Of a DNA stretch of 64,000 nt, positions 52,601 to 64,000 are shown piece after piece. The notes beneath the pieces are model-generated. The model had not been told where the DNA came from. It searched no databases and saw nothing but the letters and a program-made list of their open reading frames with translations. The translations under genes and the position numbers were made by a program. This stretch comes from Wuchereria bancrofti (Eukaryota > Nematoda > Chromadorea > Rhabditida > Onchocercidae), in contig SSBO01000007.1 of the NCBI GenBank assembly GCA_005281725.1, positions 3,788,402 to 3,852,401 of the forward strand. The letters run 5' to 3'. Numbering within the stretch: position 1 is the stretch's first letter; every line of letters begins with the position of its first letter.

Positions 52601-55597
52601 CTTCCAGTATGTCATAATCTTCTTAACTCATTAAAATGCTTGTCATCCACCACACATTGATTCAGTTACTGGGTTGACTTCTCTATAATAATTGTAATTC
52701 ATACCACATTTAGAAAGTTTAAAATAGGCGCAATTCACGCGGTGTTTTTTCTTTGATAAAGCTTCTAAGCTACGAAGACAAACTATTTCACCTGTCCACC
52801 TGCTCCTCATGTCCGTGTTACTTCAACTTGTAGCACTCAGCTACAAATATTTTTTCCCTTTTTTTTCGAAATTTGAAATAAGTTACACTACAACATCAAG
52901 GATGTAACACGGCCTGTAGAGAAGTTGTTTACATCAAATTTTGAATTGAAAATCCTCAAAGAATTTTTATATGTTAGTTATAATAAAGACCTGAAAAATG
53001 CTAATGGTTTTAAAATATACTAAATTAAATGATATTGTGACAGCTGTGAAAGAGCTAGTTTTCAAGGTCATCAACCACCTGCTCTTTTTGCGCCCCATCG
53101 TCTTTACCTTCTTTTTCTCAAATATCAGTGCTGCAGAATAATGTTACTATGAGCTCTTGGGAGGGTTGAAATCTGAGATAGTCGAAATTTCGAATTTTAT
53201 AAAATTTAAAAGAGAAGATAGGGAGCAGCTTGGTCATTTACAAATATGTCTGTACCCAATCAAAGCAATAATAATGCTTATTTTAAAAAACTATACAATT
53301 TTAATCTAATCTAAACATTTAAATTAGCGCACAATTAATAGTAAGGAAAATTTTCACGTTATTAATTGCGGTCAGAACGTAAGTCATATATGTGCATTCA
53401 AACTGAGTATGAGAAATGGACATCAGTAGAAATCATCAGTTCGATGTTAGTGATTTCTTAAAAATTTCTTGATTCATCTAGATCAAGACCAACCGTAAAC
53501 CATGGACACGAATGAAATATGCAAAATAAGTATCGATTGATGATTGATGTCACTGCTGTCGCACAAGTCTGTTCTGCTCAATGTTTTCTCTTACGAAGTC
53601 CAAAAAAACATTGGCAGTATATGTTCTCTAAATTATAAGTCGGAATAATGTTGCAATAATGAGCTAATTAATTTGTGACACGGGGAAGTAGGAAAACACA
53701 GTACATATGAGTTTTCCGATTTTCCTTTTATAATTTTAAGTATTGCTTTTCTGGAATGAGCACTTCATTATATTAAAGTGCAAACTTAGGTAGAAGGCTT
53801 CTGTAGCGACGGTCTCCAATGATGAAGAATTTCCTAATGATCTCATTTGCCATTGATCTGACTAAAAAGACCGAAAGTTTGGCTAGAGCTTCAGCCATGA
53901 AAAAAGGTTAGACCGAAACATACACTATTGATTTGTGATTTCCGAAGATGCATAACTTATACTTTGCTTTCCAACGTTCATTCTCTTCCGTTTATTGACA
54001 CTAAATAATCAAATCTCAGCGATTTATCACTTAGTCATTGCGGAAATAAACGGAAATAAATATGAAATAATTTTCACTTATGACAAGTACTCCGCGATCT
54101 CTTATTTCTATTTGTGCAGAGAAATGTGTTTTTTTCTGAAGGGAAATCTCAAATCGTGACTTCCAACGCTCTCACGCATTTTCAGCGAGATACAGGATTC
54201 TGCAACACGTCGAATTAAATGCAGAGTGACAGGCATGTTCAGAATTCTCACGCACTTTACGGGGTTTTAGGGCGACCCATTGTAATGCTGTGAACTGTAA
54301 TAGAGATTCGCCGTTCTTGTGGTACAATTTACGCTTAGTTCCTTACTACAAAAATGTCCTACTGACTTTCTGATTCCTATCCCCATAAGAACAGTTCTTT
54401 CTTTGTTTGTCCGTTTTACCATCCAGCTTGTTGGTGAGAACAGTCAAGTATAAGTCATCTTACAGTTCGCTGTGATGAATGATGCTCAATTATCGAACAT
54501 GATGTTAAGGTTGTGCGTGTGCGTGACACAAAGAACTAGGACGTGTAATTGACGCAGTAAGTTAAGAAAAGTGCACAATGATACGTATAGGTGTGGTCTC
54601 CTTAAGTATTCTTTATTAGTATCATTTGTTGGCTTATTTATGTCTATTATTTATTATCAACTATTACTACTAATAATCAGTGACCATAGCCTAAGTAGAT
54701 ATTTCGACAGGAAGGTTCAAGAGACGAATGTTGTTGTTGTGACAGTGATAATCTCGAGGCATTGCGGTTGTGCTACAGCTTAATCTGGGAGACATTTGCT
54801 GCTTGATGGGTTAGTTAGTTGTATGTGCTTTATTGTCACTGGATAGGCTCTTCTGATAGGATTTGCTCACTGAATGCTTCAGTCTCTCTAAAGTTCGTAT
54901 CGGTAATTCATTCTCTCGTTTTTTCTTTTCCACTAGTAAAATGCTCATATTTTTATGGCGGATATTGTCTTAACATAGATTACCATTTATCAAAACGATG
55001 GGTGGGGTAGACCAGAGAAAGCAGCTTGATGGATAGGAATGAATTTTGTGGAAGTAAATGAATATTTGTGGAGCAGCCGATGTAGTATAGCTCAGAATTT
55101 GATTATTAGTCAGTGCGATTAAACAATCGGATCAGATCATTTATTAGTGTATAGTCAGTATATGACGCGTGAAAAATGAGTGGAATCCTTGTTTGGAGAA
55201 TTTAAGGTTACCATTCCGTAATACAACAGTTCATTTTTTTCTCTTTCGGTCTCTTGACTAAATTTGTTTTTTGGCTGGCGCCCTTTTTTCACTGAGTTTA
55301 CTCATTTCAAAACGCTGCAAAAGTAGTGTAATTGCCGGTTCAGAGTTTTTTTGATTGGAGTAGAGCAAATTTTCATTACGTTCATTTTGAGCGATGCGAG
55401 AATTTTTAATGGGCGGTGTGGTTTGTAATGATTTAAAGTAAAAAGAGAAAAATCTCTATGAATCTGTTGGTTCACTTCATAAGTAAATTTATTCTTGGGA
55501 TCAAAGGTAAATTTTAGATAAGTGTTATATACTTGTACACCATTTGTTATTGAGGAATTGATATTATTGTTATCGTGCGATTGACCGTTCTGATATT

Positions 55598-55725
55598 ATG
55601 AAGAGGCTAAATGAATCTAAAAATATATGTATATAAATATAAAATGAATATAAAATATAAATTTATATAAGTATAAAATGAATATAAAAATATAAAATAT
55701 AAATGAAGAGATGAAGAGGCTAAAT
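55598..55725. repeat. Direct repeat pair flanking AT-rich core
   Basis: ATGAAGAGGCTAAAT occurs at 55598-55612 and 55711-55725. The bases between are imperfect repeats of ATAAAATGAATATAAA. Confidence 0.7.
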
Positions 55726-57506
55726 CTGAAAATTTGTTTTCAAAATAGAAGACCAAGTAATTACCCTAAAAATTACATACACTCTATAATCATATTCTCA
55801 CTTTTTCTATCGTTTGCCTTGGAGGGCTGCAAGCGCATATTAATTGGCAATTAATTGTTTATCTTTGAACCAATTTTATGTCATGTTATGTGTATATGTA
55901 AACATAAATGTATCGTTATATGCATGAGCTGCTCTGTTTCATTTTATTTTATAAATTATTTTAGCTTAAAAGAGTTATCTATAATTCCCCAAGGATATAA
56001 CTTTTTTTCCACCTTTTTTCGAACTCTTCGTTAATAGAATGTTTTCAAAACACACACGCATACACACTCAGAGAAGAATTTAAAAATACTTTGTCCTGTT
56101 GAGTTTTGGAGAGACAGAAATTTGACGTTTATTTGAAAATATTTTTATTCCCAGTTAACTTTCGTAAGTGTTAGTTAACTTCAAATCCGGATTTTCTTTA
56201 AGAGACAACAATCAATTTCAGCAAATTTTCATCATATATTTCCTTTTGGAGCCAACAACACATTTAAGAGATGGTGGACACACCATATTACATATTGCTG
56301 TCATATTTGTCCATTCCTGGCCATTTTAAAGTTTCCTGTTTAAATGACCGGAGATTCGTGCGTACCATACTTACGAGACCAGTTATTCATGAATTCCTTC
56401 CTGATCGGTCGTATGTGACAAGCAGATGAGCTAACAATCTGAATAGTTCACTTTGTGAGAAATGCGCCCATTGAAACATCCAGTAAGGCTCATGTGGCAG
56501 CCTCGCAAAGAGAAATTCAGAACAGGAGGATCAAAATTTAGACTATCAGTAAATTTTCAATATACGAGGCTGTTTTTACTTGCTTGAAATGGCATCTGTC
56601 CAATATCAAATAATTTCACTGCACATAGTCTCAGAAAATTTCAAAAAGTGTTCGGTATGGTAGTAATAGCTGAAGAAGTTAGGTTATGAGCTGCCATATT
56701 TATCCTCAGATTTAGATGTTGACTTGGTAATATGGAGTTGAACTGCAAAGTAATGTCATCGCTCATACAGACACAATCATCCAAGATCCTTAGTACCACG
56801 AGAGGGTCATGTCATGCACGTCATGTCTCGTTACATCGTTTCGGAAGCTTACTCTGTTGAATTGCGAGAGTAATTCAGGAACAATGTATACTAATGGCAT
56901 GCACACTATTATGATTCTAAGTTAATGAAAACCAATTATGTTCCACTGTTAGGCTACTTCAGCTGTAGTAAGGAAATAGTCTAGTCAGCTTATTCCCGAG
57001 GCTCGTTTACGCTTACGTTGTTATTCGTAGTCCCTACAATTTCGGTTATGTATAATGTCCCTTTAGACTTACCGAAATACGTAGTTCATGCAATTCATAT
57101 AGCCATAAATCGGGCTTGCTTCAGGGGTGGATGGTCAGGCATTACGCCAGCTGAGCGTTTTTTTGGTGCGTTTTTTGCAATCAGATTGATTGGACGATCA
57201 TGTAGAGAGGAGGGGGCAGTGGTAAGGATTATATGGATGGATGGATGGGTCATTTCCGAGCCATTGGTTCATAGCGGCTCTGCATCTCCTCTAGGATCTG
57301 ACTCTGGTTAGGAGGCATCATTTAGGCTCAGAAATACTCCAATGTTACCCATCAGTTTATGGGCACTGGAATAGTTTAGTGATTAGGGTGGAGGATAGAG
57401 AGACAATGGTCCATTGGGCTTAGGCTAGTCATTCTATTACGGTGTTGTTCCACAATGCTTTAAAGCATTTATTAACTGGATGATTAAAATGTGCTCATTT
57501 GATGAG

Positions 57507-57523
57507 ATTGGTTCAAATCCGAT
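57507..57523 (+). other. tRNA-like T-arm / B-box
   Basis: ATTGG, loop TTCAAAT, CCGAT form a perfect five-pair T-arm containing the B-box GGTTCAAATCC. No matching acceptor stem or D-arm is found at normal distance. An A-box-like TAGTTTAGTGATTAGG lies about 140 bases upstream (57371-57386). It is a pseudogene or SINE fragment at best. Confidence 0.25.
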
Positions 57524-58622
57524 GGAAGAGCCTGTTGCAGCATTTAGCCATACCCTCCACCTTGACATACTTTGCCATCAGTCTTAGGTATTTGCTTTTC
57601 GTGCAGGTGTCAAGTTCGTGTAGTCGACCTCCGGATTGTTAGCTGTCAATAACAAGTAATAATTAGTTTATTTACTTGAACTAATAATAACTGGGTTGCA
57701 GTTTAGCTTGAATGTTGCGGTCTCTTAATGTCTCTTGCGTCAAACTGGTGATTAAAAACGTCATGCTTGTAAATGACGTAAATAGAGCAAATAATTTACA
57801 AGTGAAGGCTAATATTTCATAGAACCATTTAATAAGAGCGATTGAGTATTGTTCTAATAATACCTTTCTCTAGTTTATGTTGTTCCATGAAAATAGTCAA
57901 CGTATCACTTATCACTTTGCAAATTATTTCCAGACAAATAGATGTAGGCTTTTTACTGAAGATTGAAATAAGACGAAGTAGCGAATGCCGCAGAAAATAA
58001 TCTAATCCAGTAGTCGTATTCCATGTACAGATAGTATGCTTATAGAGTACAAAACCAACCGTAATATGTAATGAATTGTAACATTTTTTGGCATTTTACA
58101 AAAGAATTTAATATGTGGCGGTAAGGTTGATACGTACTGTGAAACCTGCTGACTGGTTTTGTTTGAATTGTATCGTTGAGTAATTGATGGAAAACGCTTA
58201 CAAATATTGCTTGAAATTGAATGATGAGAATTACATGTATTCGTTGATAATTTTATGTTATTGTGATGAACTTAGGACTAGGCTGATTTAAAATCAAGCA
58301 TTTTCAAGAGCAAAACTAATTATTACAAATATGTGTGATGATAGCGCATGGTTTTGTCGTTGGAACTAGAAGAAATATTCGATCGCAGATCGAGTTGAAT
58401 ACAAGAAAGACAAAAATTTGACAACCGTTAGTGACGTTGATGAAAATAATACAATCGATGAGTAAAGTGGTGAATCTTCTGAGGAAAGTGGACTGGTTGC
58501 AGTGGAAATGAATGGAATTAAGCCAGTAACTTTAAACCAATCAATAAATAACTGCACGAAGAACCGGGCAAGAAAGAAGTTCAAAAAGACCGAAAGGAAG
58601 AAGTAAAATATTGGTAGGTTCT

Positions 58623-59109
58623 TTATTCTGTACGAGATAAATGCAAAATGAATAAAAATGTTATTAAAGGAAAATTAAAATTAGGAAAAAATGGGTTCAC
58701 TTTACTTGATAATTTCAAAACTGATTTCATCTTTCTAGACTTACATTTCTTTTCGGTAGCTGTAAAAGGATATGAATACCAGATATCATAAAAATTGATC
58801 TCGAAAGGCAGTGATTTTGGAGAGCGAAATGCGGAAGCTGGTATTCTACCCATACATATATATAAGCATGATGGGTGTGCATGAGAAAGATTTGGCTTAC
58901 TGATAAAGAACAGGCTGACTGATAAATGTAACGGTGCGACGAAGTGCCTCAGTTTCGTTATCATCACCAGCGTCATTGTCTCCCCCGCAGCATTTCAGCA
59001 GTTTCCAGTACACCTCTACTACTACCTTCATGAACTCATCAGAAATTGATTGACATTTCAAAATTTCTATCAATTTTTCACTTATTTTTACTTTTCTGTT
59101 CTGTTCCTC
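58623..59109 (-). CDS. Candidate 3' exons of unknown minus-strand gene
   Basis: Exon a (58901-59109) follows a CTACTCAACAG acceptor and reads EEQNRKVKISEKLIEILK, then SDEFMKVVVEVYWKLLKCC, an acidic patch (GDNDAGDDNETE) and RRTVTFISQPVLY, ending at a GTAAGC donor. Exon b (58623-58845) follows a GGGTAG acceptor in the right phase and reads IPASAFRSPKSLPFEINFYD, IWYSYPFTATEKKCKSRKM and a hydrophobic end (FPLITFLFILHL), stopping at TAA 58623-58625. Together they give 143 residues in one frame. The 5' exons are not found. An alternative donor in exon b (A|GTAAAG at 58705) also exists. I do not recognise the family. Confidence 0.38.
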
Positions 59110-62100
59110 CTGTTGAGTAGAGAAAAGTATGTGCAAGTACGCTTTTATCTATGTTTAACCGCGACACTTGCACAACGAATATGATTATTACCCCATGATA
59201 AATTAATGACTTCAAAGCTTAACTTCGATTTTCATGTAAGATTAATTCAACGGATAGTCCATTTACGGATTGTGTTTTTCAAATTTTCTTTAGCAATTAA
59301 AAAGTTTGTTGTTTGTTTAACTGGCCGTACGAAGTCACTTTTATCTGACTTACTTACGCGTGCCGTTCAAACTAGCGACGTATATCTTGTCACATCAGTT
59401 CCTTATTGATGGTTTTAATACGTATAACAGAATCTTTGCTCCATCGACACATTGTGATGTAAATCTTCCTAGTAACGAAGCATACAGGTAATACCGCTCA
59501 TTGCCACTTTTACATTTGTAGCAGCTTAATCAGAATTCACTGCATATTTAGATTTTGTTCACACCTTATTTCTTATAATCTTATTAATGAAATTCATCCA
59601 AACTCTCCACCATCTGATTTCCCACTCTACTGAATTTTGGGGAAATTCGCAGTTTTCCAACTTTTGTGAATTTCTTTTTACTTGAAAATTTTGAAATGCT
59701 TCTGAGTTTACGCTCAGAAGAAAAATACATGCGTGGTTGCGGAACATGACCATGTGTGTCTCTCTCTCTGTCGGTGTGTATGTATGTATGTGTGTGTGTG
59801 TGTGTGTATTCATGCATCGGCTGTTTAACTGGTAAATTTCTTGAAAGTTCGGATATATACATTCTTGATTTATCATATTCTCGTACTGGAAATCGAACAA
59901 ACATAATATCGGAATGAAAAAGTTTCGGTGATTCGATGATTAAGATATATGCTTGAGGCACAGTCCATCTTTATGGTAGCAGTAGCATTTAGTTTTAAAT
60001 CTAACTAATTTTGGGATTATTCTCATTGAATTAATTGCTGGTTATTCTCAGCGGATGGTGTATAACCTAGGACTCATAATCCAAAATAGTATTATAGCAA
60101 TCTGCTGAAAATTGTTGTAGAATCCAAAAAAAAAAAAAAAGAAAAACCAACGACGATAAGCAAAATGAAATAAATTATAACTTTTCTTGAAAGTTCGGAA
60201 AATGTGTTTCCGCAATGATCGAGCTTCTGAGGTAAAGATGAAGAGAATACTTTCCTTTCTCCTAACATACCTAAAAATAATACTTGTCATTATGAAACAG
60301 GATTAAGATAATTGAATATTGGATAGCAAGCAGACAATGTTATCTGTTAGCATTCGTAAGTGGTTCAACTAAACACATAGCAAATCAACGAACACCTTCG
60401 AATAATTCAAATTTTCAGCATTACTCCAAACTCGAAATGGAAACTTTGTGTATAGGGAAGATGAGAAGAAGACTGAAATACATTCAAATCACCTAGACTA
60501 CCTAGTTTATCTTTTTTAATTCTAAAATGTGAAACACGTTCTATTGTTGTGTACCTAACGTTTCTTATGGCTCATTTGATACCGATTTAAATGTAACTTC
60601 AGTAGTGTTCCAATATTCGTGTATGCGTGTGGTCATGTGGAATGGATGTTTGTGATCTAATCGACCGGATCACTTTTTATGAGTTTTAGCGAAATGGCAT
60701 CAAGGTGACCGTCAAAGAGTAACCTATGTTGCACTCATTGCTCATTACCGTTCCTGAGATAGGCATGGTGTCATATAAATAAGGCCCAAAAGTATTAATG
60801 ATAATTCGGATATTTTTTTACTAAGCTTAAACTTTTAAATAGTAATAACCATCACTGAACCAAAGCTATTTCAATTATTTTCTTGGGATTTCTAAATAGA
60901 GATTACCAGCTTAAGTTTCTTAGTGAAATAAAAATCATTTAACTAACGTGTGTCAGTGAAAATAGTCTTAGATAATAATTTTGTCGTCTTCAAAATGACA
61001 TCTTCAAATTAAAATTCCTCGTCTTCGAAATGACATCTTCAAATTACTACACACGGCAGTGTTTGGAACCAGTGCTGAGTTCGGAATGAGTGGCGCAACT
61101 ATCGATTGGGCCACCAGAAATGTTTATCAAAAATTCTTTTCAGACAGTTTTGATTTGTAAATCTTTCCTACGTGGAGAAAAAATACCTAAATTAATGGGA
61201 CATTAATAATATGCTGAATTTTGAAGAGATTAATCATTCAATGTTCACACTAGAAAAATAAAACTTTAAATATAAAGTCAAAATATTTTTTATATAAATT
61301 CATTTATAATCTACATAGGTAATTTCCCTGGGAGAGAGTTAGATGAAATCTGCATAGGGCAGCACCTTGTTTTCTCTTCAGCCTTCAAAATTATTCATTG
61401 TAAGGGGCAGATGTTTGTTGTTTGAGAAACGTTTCGTCCTTCCTTATTCTCTTTTTCACCACTTCTTACCTGAGGTAGTAACAAGTATAAATAATTGAAT
61501 ACAAACAGGTTCGGTTGTACAGTCCAGACTATGTGGTAATACTGCAAGTGTTGTCGCATTAAGCAATCCAAAAGTTTATACGCGTTAGTTTTTTAGTTAA
61601 TGACTTTAGAATTAATGTTTGCGGTTTGTTGACTGATCGATCTTCCATCACATCATTACCTCCCAGCTGTCTGTTCATTCGAGCTCAAGAACACGTGTTC
61701 CTCTTTTTACGAAAAATTTGCAACTTCAAGTAGGCTGTTATTACATCCACTCTTATCATTTTATTCTTTTCACCATGCCATAATAATTGTCCTCACTCAA
61801 TTTTTTCGTCCTGAAAGTTTTGGATCACTTCATTGTCGCTCATATTAATTTAGTTAGTCTGTACTGAAAAGGAAACATAAATTGGATTTCGAAGATTCTT
61901 CGACAGAGGATTACTTTTAACGCTTTTTAATAGAGAATTATCGATTAGAAATACTAGCATTTTGTTTAATCAATGAAACAAAAGTATTGTAAAGATGCCG
62001 ACACATTTGGGTGTATTAAAAGAACATTGAGCTCAGTTCAAGAAAGATTGAAAATGAGTGTGAAGAATAAAAAAGAAAGTTTCATTCGGTGTGTTTCCTT

Positions 62101-62927
62101 GTATTTACATTGTTCCTGTACCTTATTGTTTGAGCTTTTTGTTCAGACGTCTTTTAACCATTTGTAACTGAAAACTGAAAAAAGGTTAAAATTATCGCTT
62201 CCCTTTGATCCTTCCATAAAAACAGCAGTTGTTCACTGTACCGAAGCATTTTGCCTACCAGACGACGTCGTCGCCAGCTAGTCTCGACTCTCGACTTACG
62301 AACTACTCTTCCCTACCTCCTCTAGCACACACTCTTCTATCATCCAATGAATAAACATTTGAGAGCTGCCAGATACGGTACTCTCAAAGCATTTGATCGT
62401 GGTTCTTTGCTACTTTATCACGCTAGTATTAAAAAAAAGCCATTATACACTTTCAAATCATCTCTGAGAGTGCAATCAATGAAAAAATCATTTCATTTCA
62501 TCATGATTGACTAGGACCATTAAAAACGGTGGCTTAACTTGACTTGTAAATCTATTGAAAAAGTTATTCATTATTATGCATCGCCAAAAATGTGTCCACA
62601 GGTAGCACGCAAAAATAGGCTACTGAAGGTAGCTCGGTCTTGGTCTTTTCATAGCATGAAGCTAACTTATTTCCTTAAACTATCTAACTTCGAAATAGTC
62701 ACTCAAATTACTTTGATTTGTTCTAAAATAAATAAAATCCTGCTCGCCAGATCAAAATTTAACAATTGATCCCATTTGAAACACATCCAGAGAGAATGCT
62801 TAAGACTTACAAATTTTGGTTGTATATAAATGAAATGATTACCAGTTTTCATTCCCACTAGTCATTGCACAATCGTAGAATCAAATTTTATTTTCGTTTC
62901 ATTCGTTTATTTACAATTACATTCGTG
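59110..62927. other. Gene-poor region
   Basis: Apart from the TC/TG microsatellite I see no supported gene. A perfect 12-bp palindrome GACGACGTCGTC lies at 62261-62272 in a short GC-richer stretch. Confidence 0.45.
59756..59807. repeat. Compound TC/TG microsatellite
   Basis: A TC run passes into interrupted TG and TGTA repeats and a clean TG run (59789-59807). Confidence 0.9.
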
Positions 62928-63053
62928 TTATACTATTTCAGGTTGAGGTTTGGATGTTTCTGCATTTCTCTTTCTACGATTTCTGTCCACTGCATCTTTT
63001 GGTGTTTCATGTCTTCTAGAACAGAACAGTTCACGTAAAATGTTCATTGTGTC
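62928..63053 (-). CDS. Candidate terminal exon of unknown minus-strand gene
   Basis: After a CATTTGTAG acceptor (63054-63055) one frame reads 41 residues, DTMNILRELFCSRRHETPKD then AVDRNRRKRNAETSKPQPEIV, and stops at TAA 62928-62930. An AATAAA signal follows about 16-21 bases after the stop (62907-62912 on the plus strand reads TTTATT). The LRELFCSRR start resembles the cysteine-containing helix 8 that follows the seventh membrane segment in many G-protein-coupled receptors, and the basic tail fits a cytoplasmic C-terminus, but this is a guess from a short sequence. Upstream ex​ons would lie to the right, perhaps beyond the window. Confidence 0.4.
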   Translation of the reverse strand, partial: DTMNILRELFCSRRHETPKDAVDRNRRKRNAETSKPQPEIV

Positions 63054-63055
63054 CT

Positions 63056-64000
63056 ACAAATGCGATGGATGTAACGTCCTGCTAATCTAGAGGGAAGCGG
63101 ATTATTTTAAAATGAGAATTTTGTGGAAATTTTCCAGGATAGAAATTTTTAGAAATTTCATACGTCTTTTCGGAGGTAAAGAGACCTAATTAAAACTGTC
63201 GTTTATAAGGCGTCCAGAAATGTTCTCTCAAAAATCAGGAAAAGGAAACGATGTCCTAATTCTGCCCATATATTTGTCGTTCCATCATTGAGTTGTCCAC
63301 TGGTCTTTCATCTTCAGCAGTAGATAATTTGTCTATTTGGTTTTGAATGTTCCACCTGAGGTCTAATATTTCATTTCTTTTTTTGATCCTCAACTTAATC
63401 CCTTAAAGCAATGTTGACAATTGCGCTCGTTACTCTTCTACAATCGCCCTCTCATGCTCTTACAGTTCTGGGTCACAACATGATTGTTCTGTCAAAGGAG
63501 TGCTACACAAAGAAAGATTTCCATCTCTGTCAGTGTTGCTGTCTTTCCATTTTACTTCCGAATTATGCTAATTGTTGTCCGAGGAGGGAAGGACGTATAA
63601 CTTTGTCATCTCTGTTAAGTTAAGCGGTGAGAAACAATTTCAAAGTATAAAAAGGAGAAAAATCATTACTTTGCTTACCCTTTTATTCCTCCCGCATGCT
63701 CATTTATTCCCTTTATCGGAAAAGGATAATTAATTAAACAGAGTACATGGAACCAACTGGACTCGTTATTTAAGATCGTTCAAGACAGGTTGGAAGTATG
63801 CTAAAAACGAAATCACTGAAATGCAATAATTCTAGTTTACTTTTTCTCTGGTGAGTAGATGCTATTTGATGCATATGGTAAATTGCATTCTGAGTAGCTA
63901 ATTTACCAGTGTGATTTTTTTTTTTTTTTTAAGAGGAGATTTCTGCTTTTACCTACTCGGTAGCAGTCATCCATTTTCCTTATAATTTGTGCTTCCTTTC
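63056..64000. other. Right edge, no supported gene
   Basis: A plus-strand ORF at 63411-63623 lacks splice or start support. The stretch may be an intron of the gene ending at 62928. Confidence 0.4.

Larger units (their letters stand above)
47662..58622. other. Long gene-poor AT-rich region
   Basis: About 11 kb without a supportable gene on either strand. It contains a dispersed 50-bp repeat pair (48538-48588, 48957-49007), an AGTATATAGTA repeat near 48640-48675, a perfect 37-bp tandem duplication (49607-49680), a 15-bp repeat pair around an AT-rich core (55598-55725), an ankyrin-like fragment near 56220, a tRNA-like T-arm (57507-57523) and an inverted ACGTCAT pair (57758-57779). Stretches at about 49800-49990 and 56240-57640 are less AT-rich and could be relics of unknown elements. 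Confidence 0.45.

Noticed and set aside
57018..57311. 97-codon plus-strand ORF with less AT-rich content
   Set aside because: It is protein-like in parts, but I found no start context, splice sites or family similarity.
57458..57531. Functional tRNA at 57458-57531
   Set aside because: The T-arm pairs perfectly, but the acceptor stem pairs at only about four of seven positions and no D-arm can be formed.
59559..59961. Two long minus-strand ORFs with HTHTHTHT runs
   Set aside because: They arise from the TG/TC microsatellite and have no splice or family support.

Overview
This window is nuclear DNA from a parasitic nematode, most likely a filarial or other spirurid worm. Four things point there. 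It is AT-rich with small introns of about 100-700 bp. Several genes have a splice acceptor only a few bases before the ATG, with no obvious 5' exon, as expected for spliced-leader trans-splicing. The proteins are nematode-like. It also carries a nuclear copy of a very T-rich nematode mitochondrial ND5 gene. Gene models were built by hand from reading frame, splice sites, phase and family conservation.

Layout: bases 1-980 hold the first coding exon of a furin/kexin-type proprotein convertase on the minus strand, with the rest off the left edge. Bases 1000-14670 are gene-poor: a possible decayed ORF (2137-2399), scattered repeats and the ND5 insertion (about 13040-13709). From 14675 to 39831 lies a compact block in which every recognised gene is on the minus strand: PPIP5K (bifunctional inositol pyrophosphate kinase/phosphatase, 27 exons), rps-19 (40S ribosomal protein S19), a small two-exon candidate gene, an Sp-family zinc-finger transcription factor, ola-1 (Obg-like ATPase), snr-2 (SmB) and pas-4 (proteasome alpha 4, PSMA7). 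One small unknown ORF (36963-37226) runs on the plus strand, divergent from snr-2.

From 40143 to 42024 there are two tandem small plus-strand genes for acidic, single-pass membrane proteins that look like diverged paralogues. The remaining 22 kb is gene-poor. It has one plus-strand ORF with an N-terminal hydrophobic segment (45669-46037) and three candidate minus-strand 3' exons (47464-47567, 58623-59109, 62928-63053) whose genes I cannot name.

The recognised genes are mostly housekeeping: translation (rps-19, ola-1), splicing (snr-2), protein turnover (pas-4), inositol pyrophosphate signalling (PPIP5K) and transcription (Sp factor). They do not form one pathway. The snr-2/ola-1 gap of 486 bp is compatible with a trans-spliced operon but does not prove one. 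I found no CRISPR array, intact transposon, rRNA or convincing functional tRNA. The most interesting points are a cluster of GC boxes just upstream of the Sp-factor gene, two GC-AG introns with the same GCAAGT donor, the ND5 insertion, and the tandem small membrane-protein genes.
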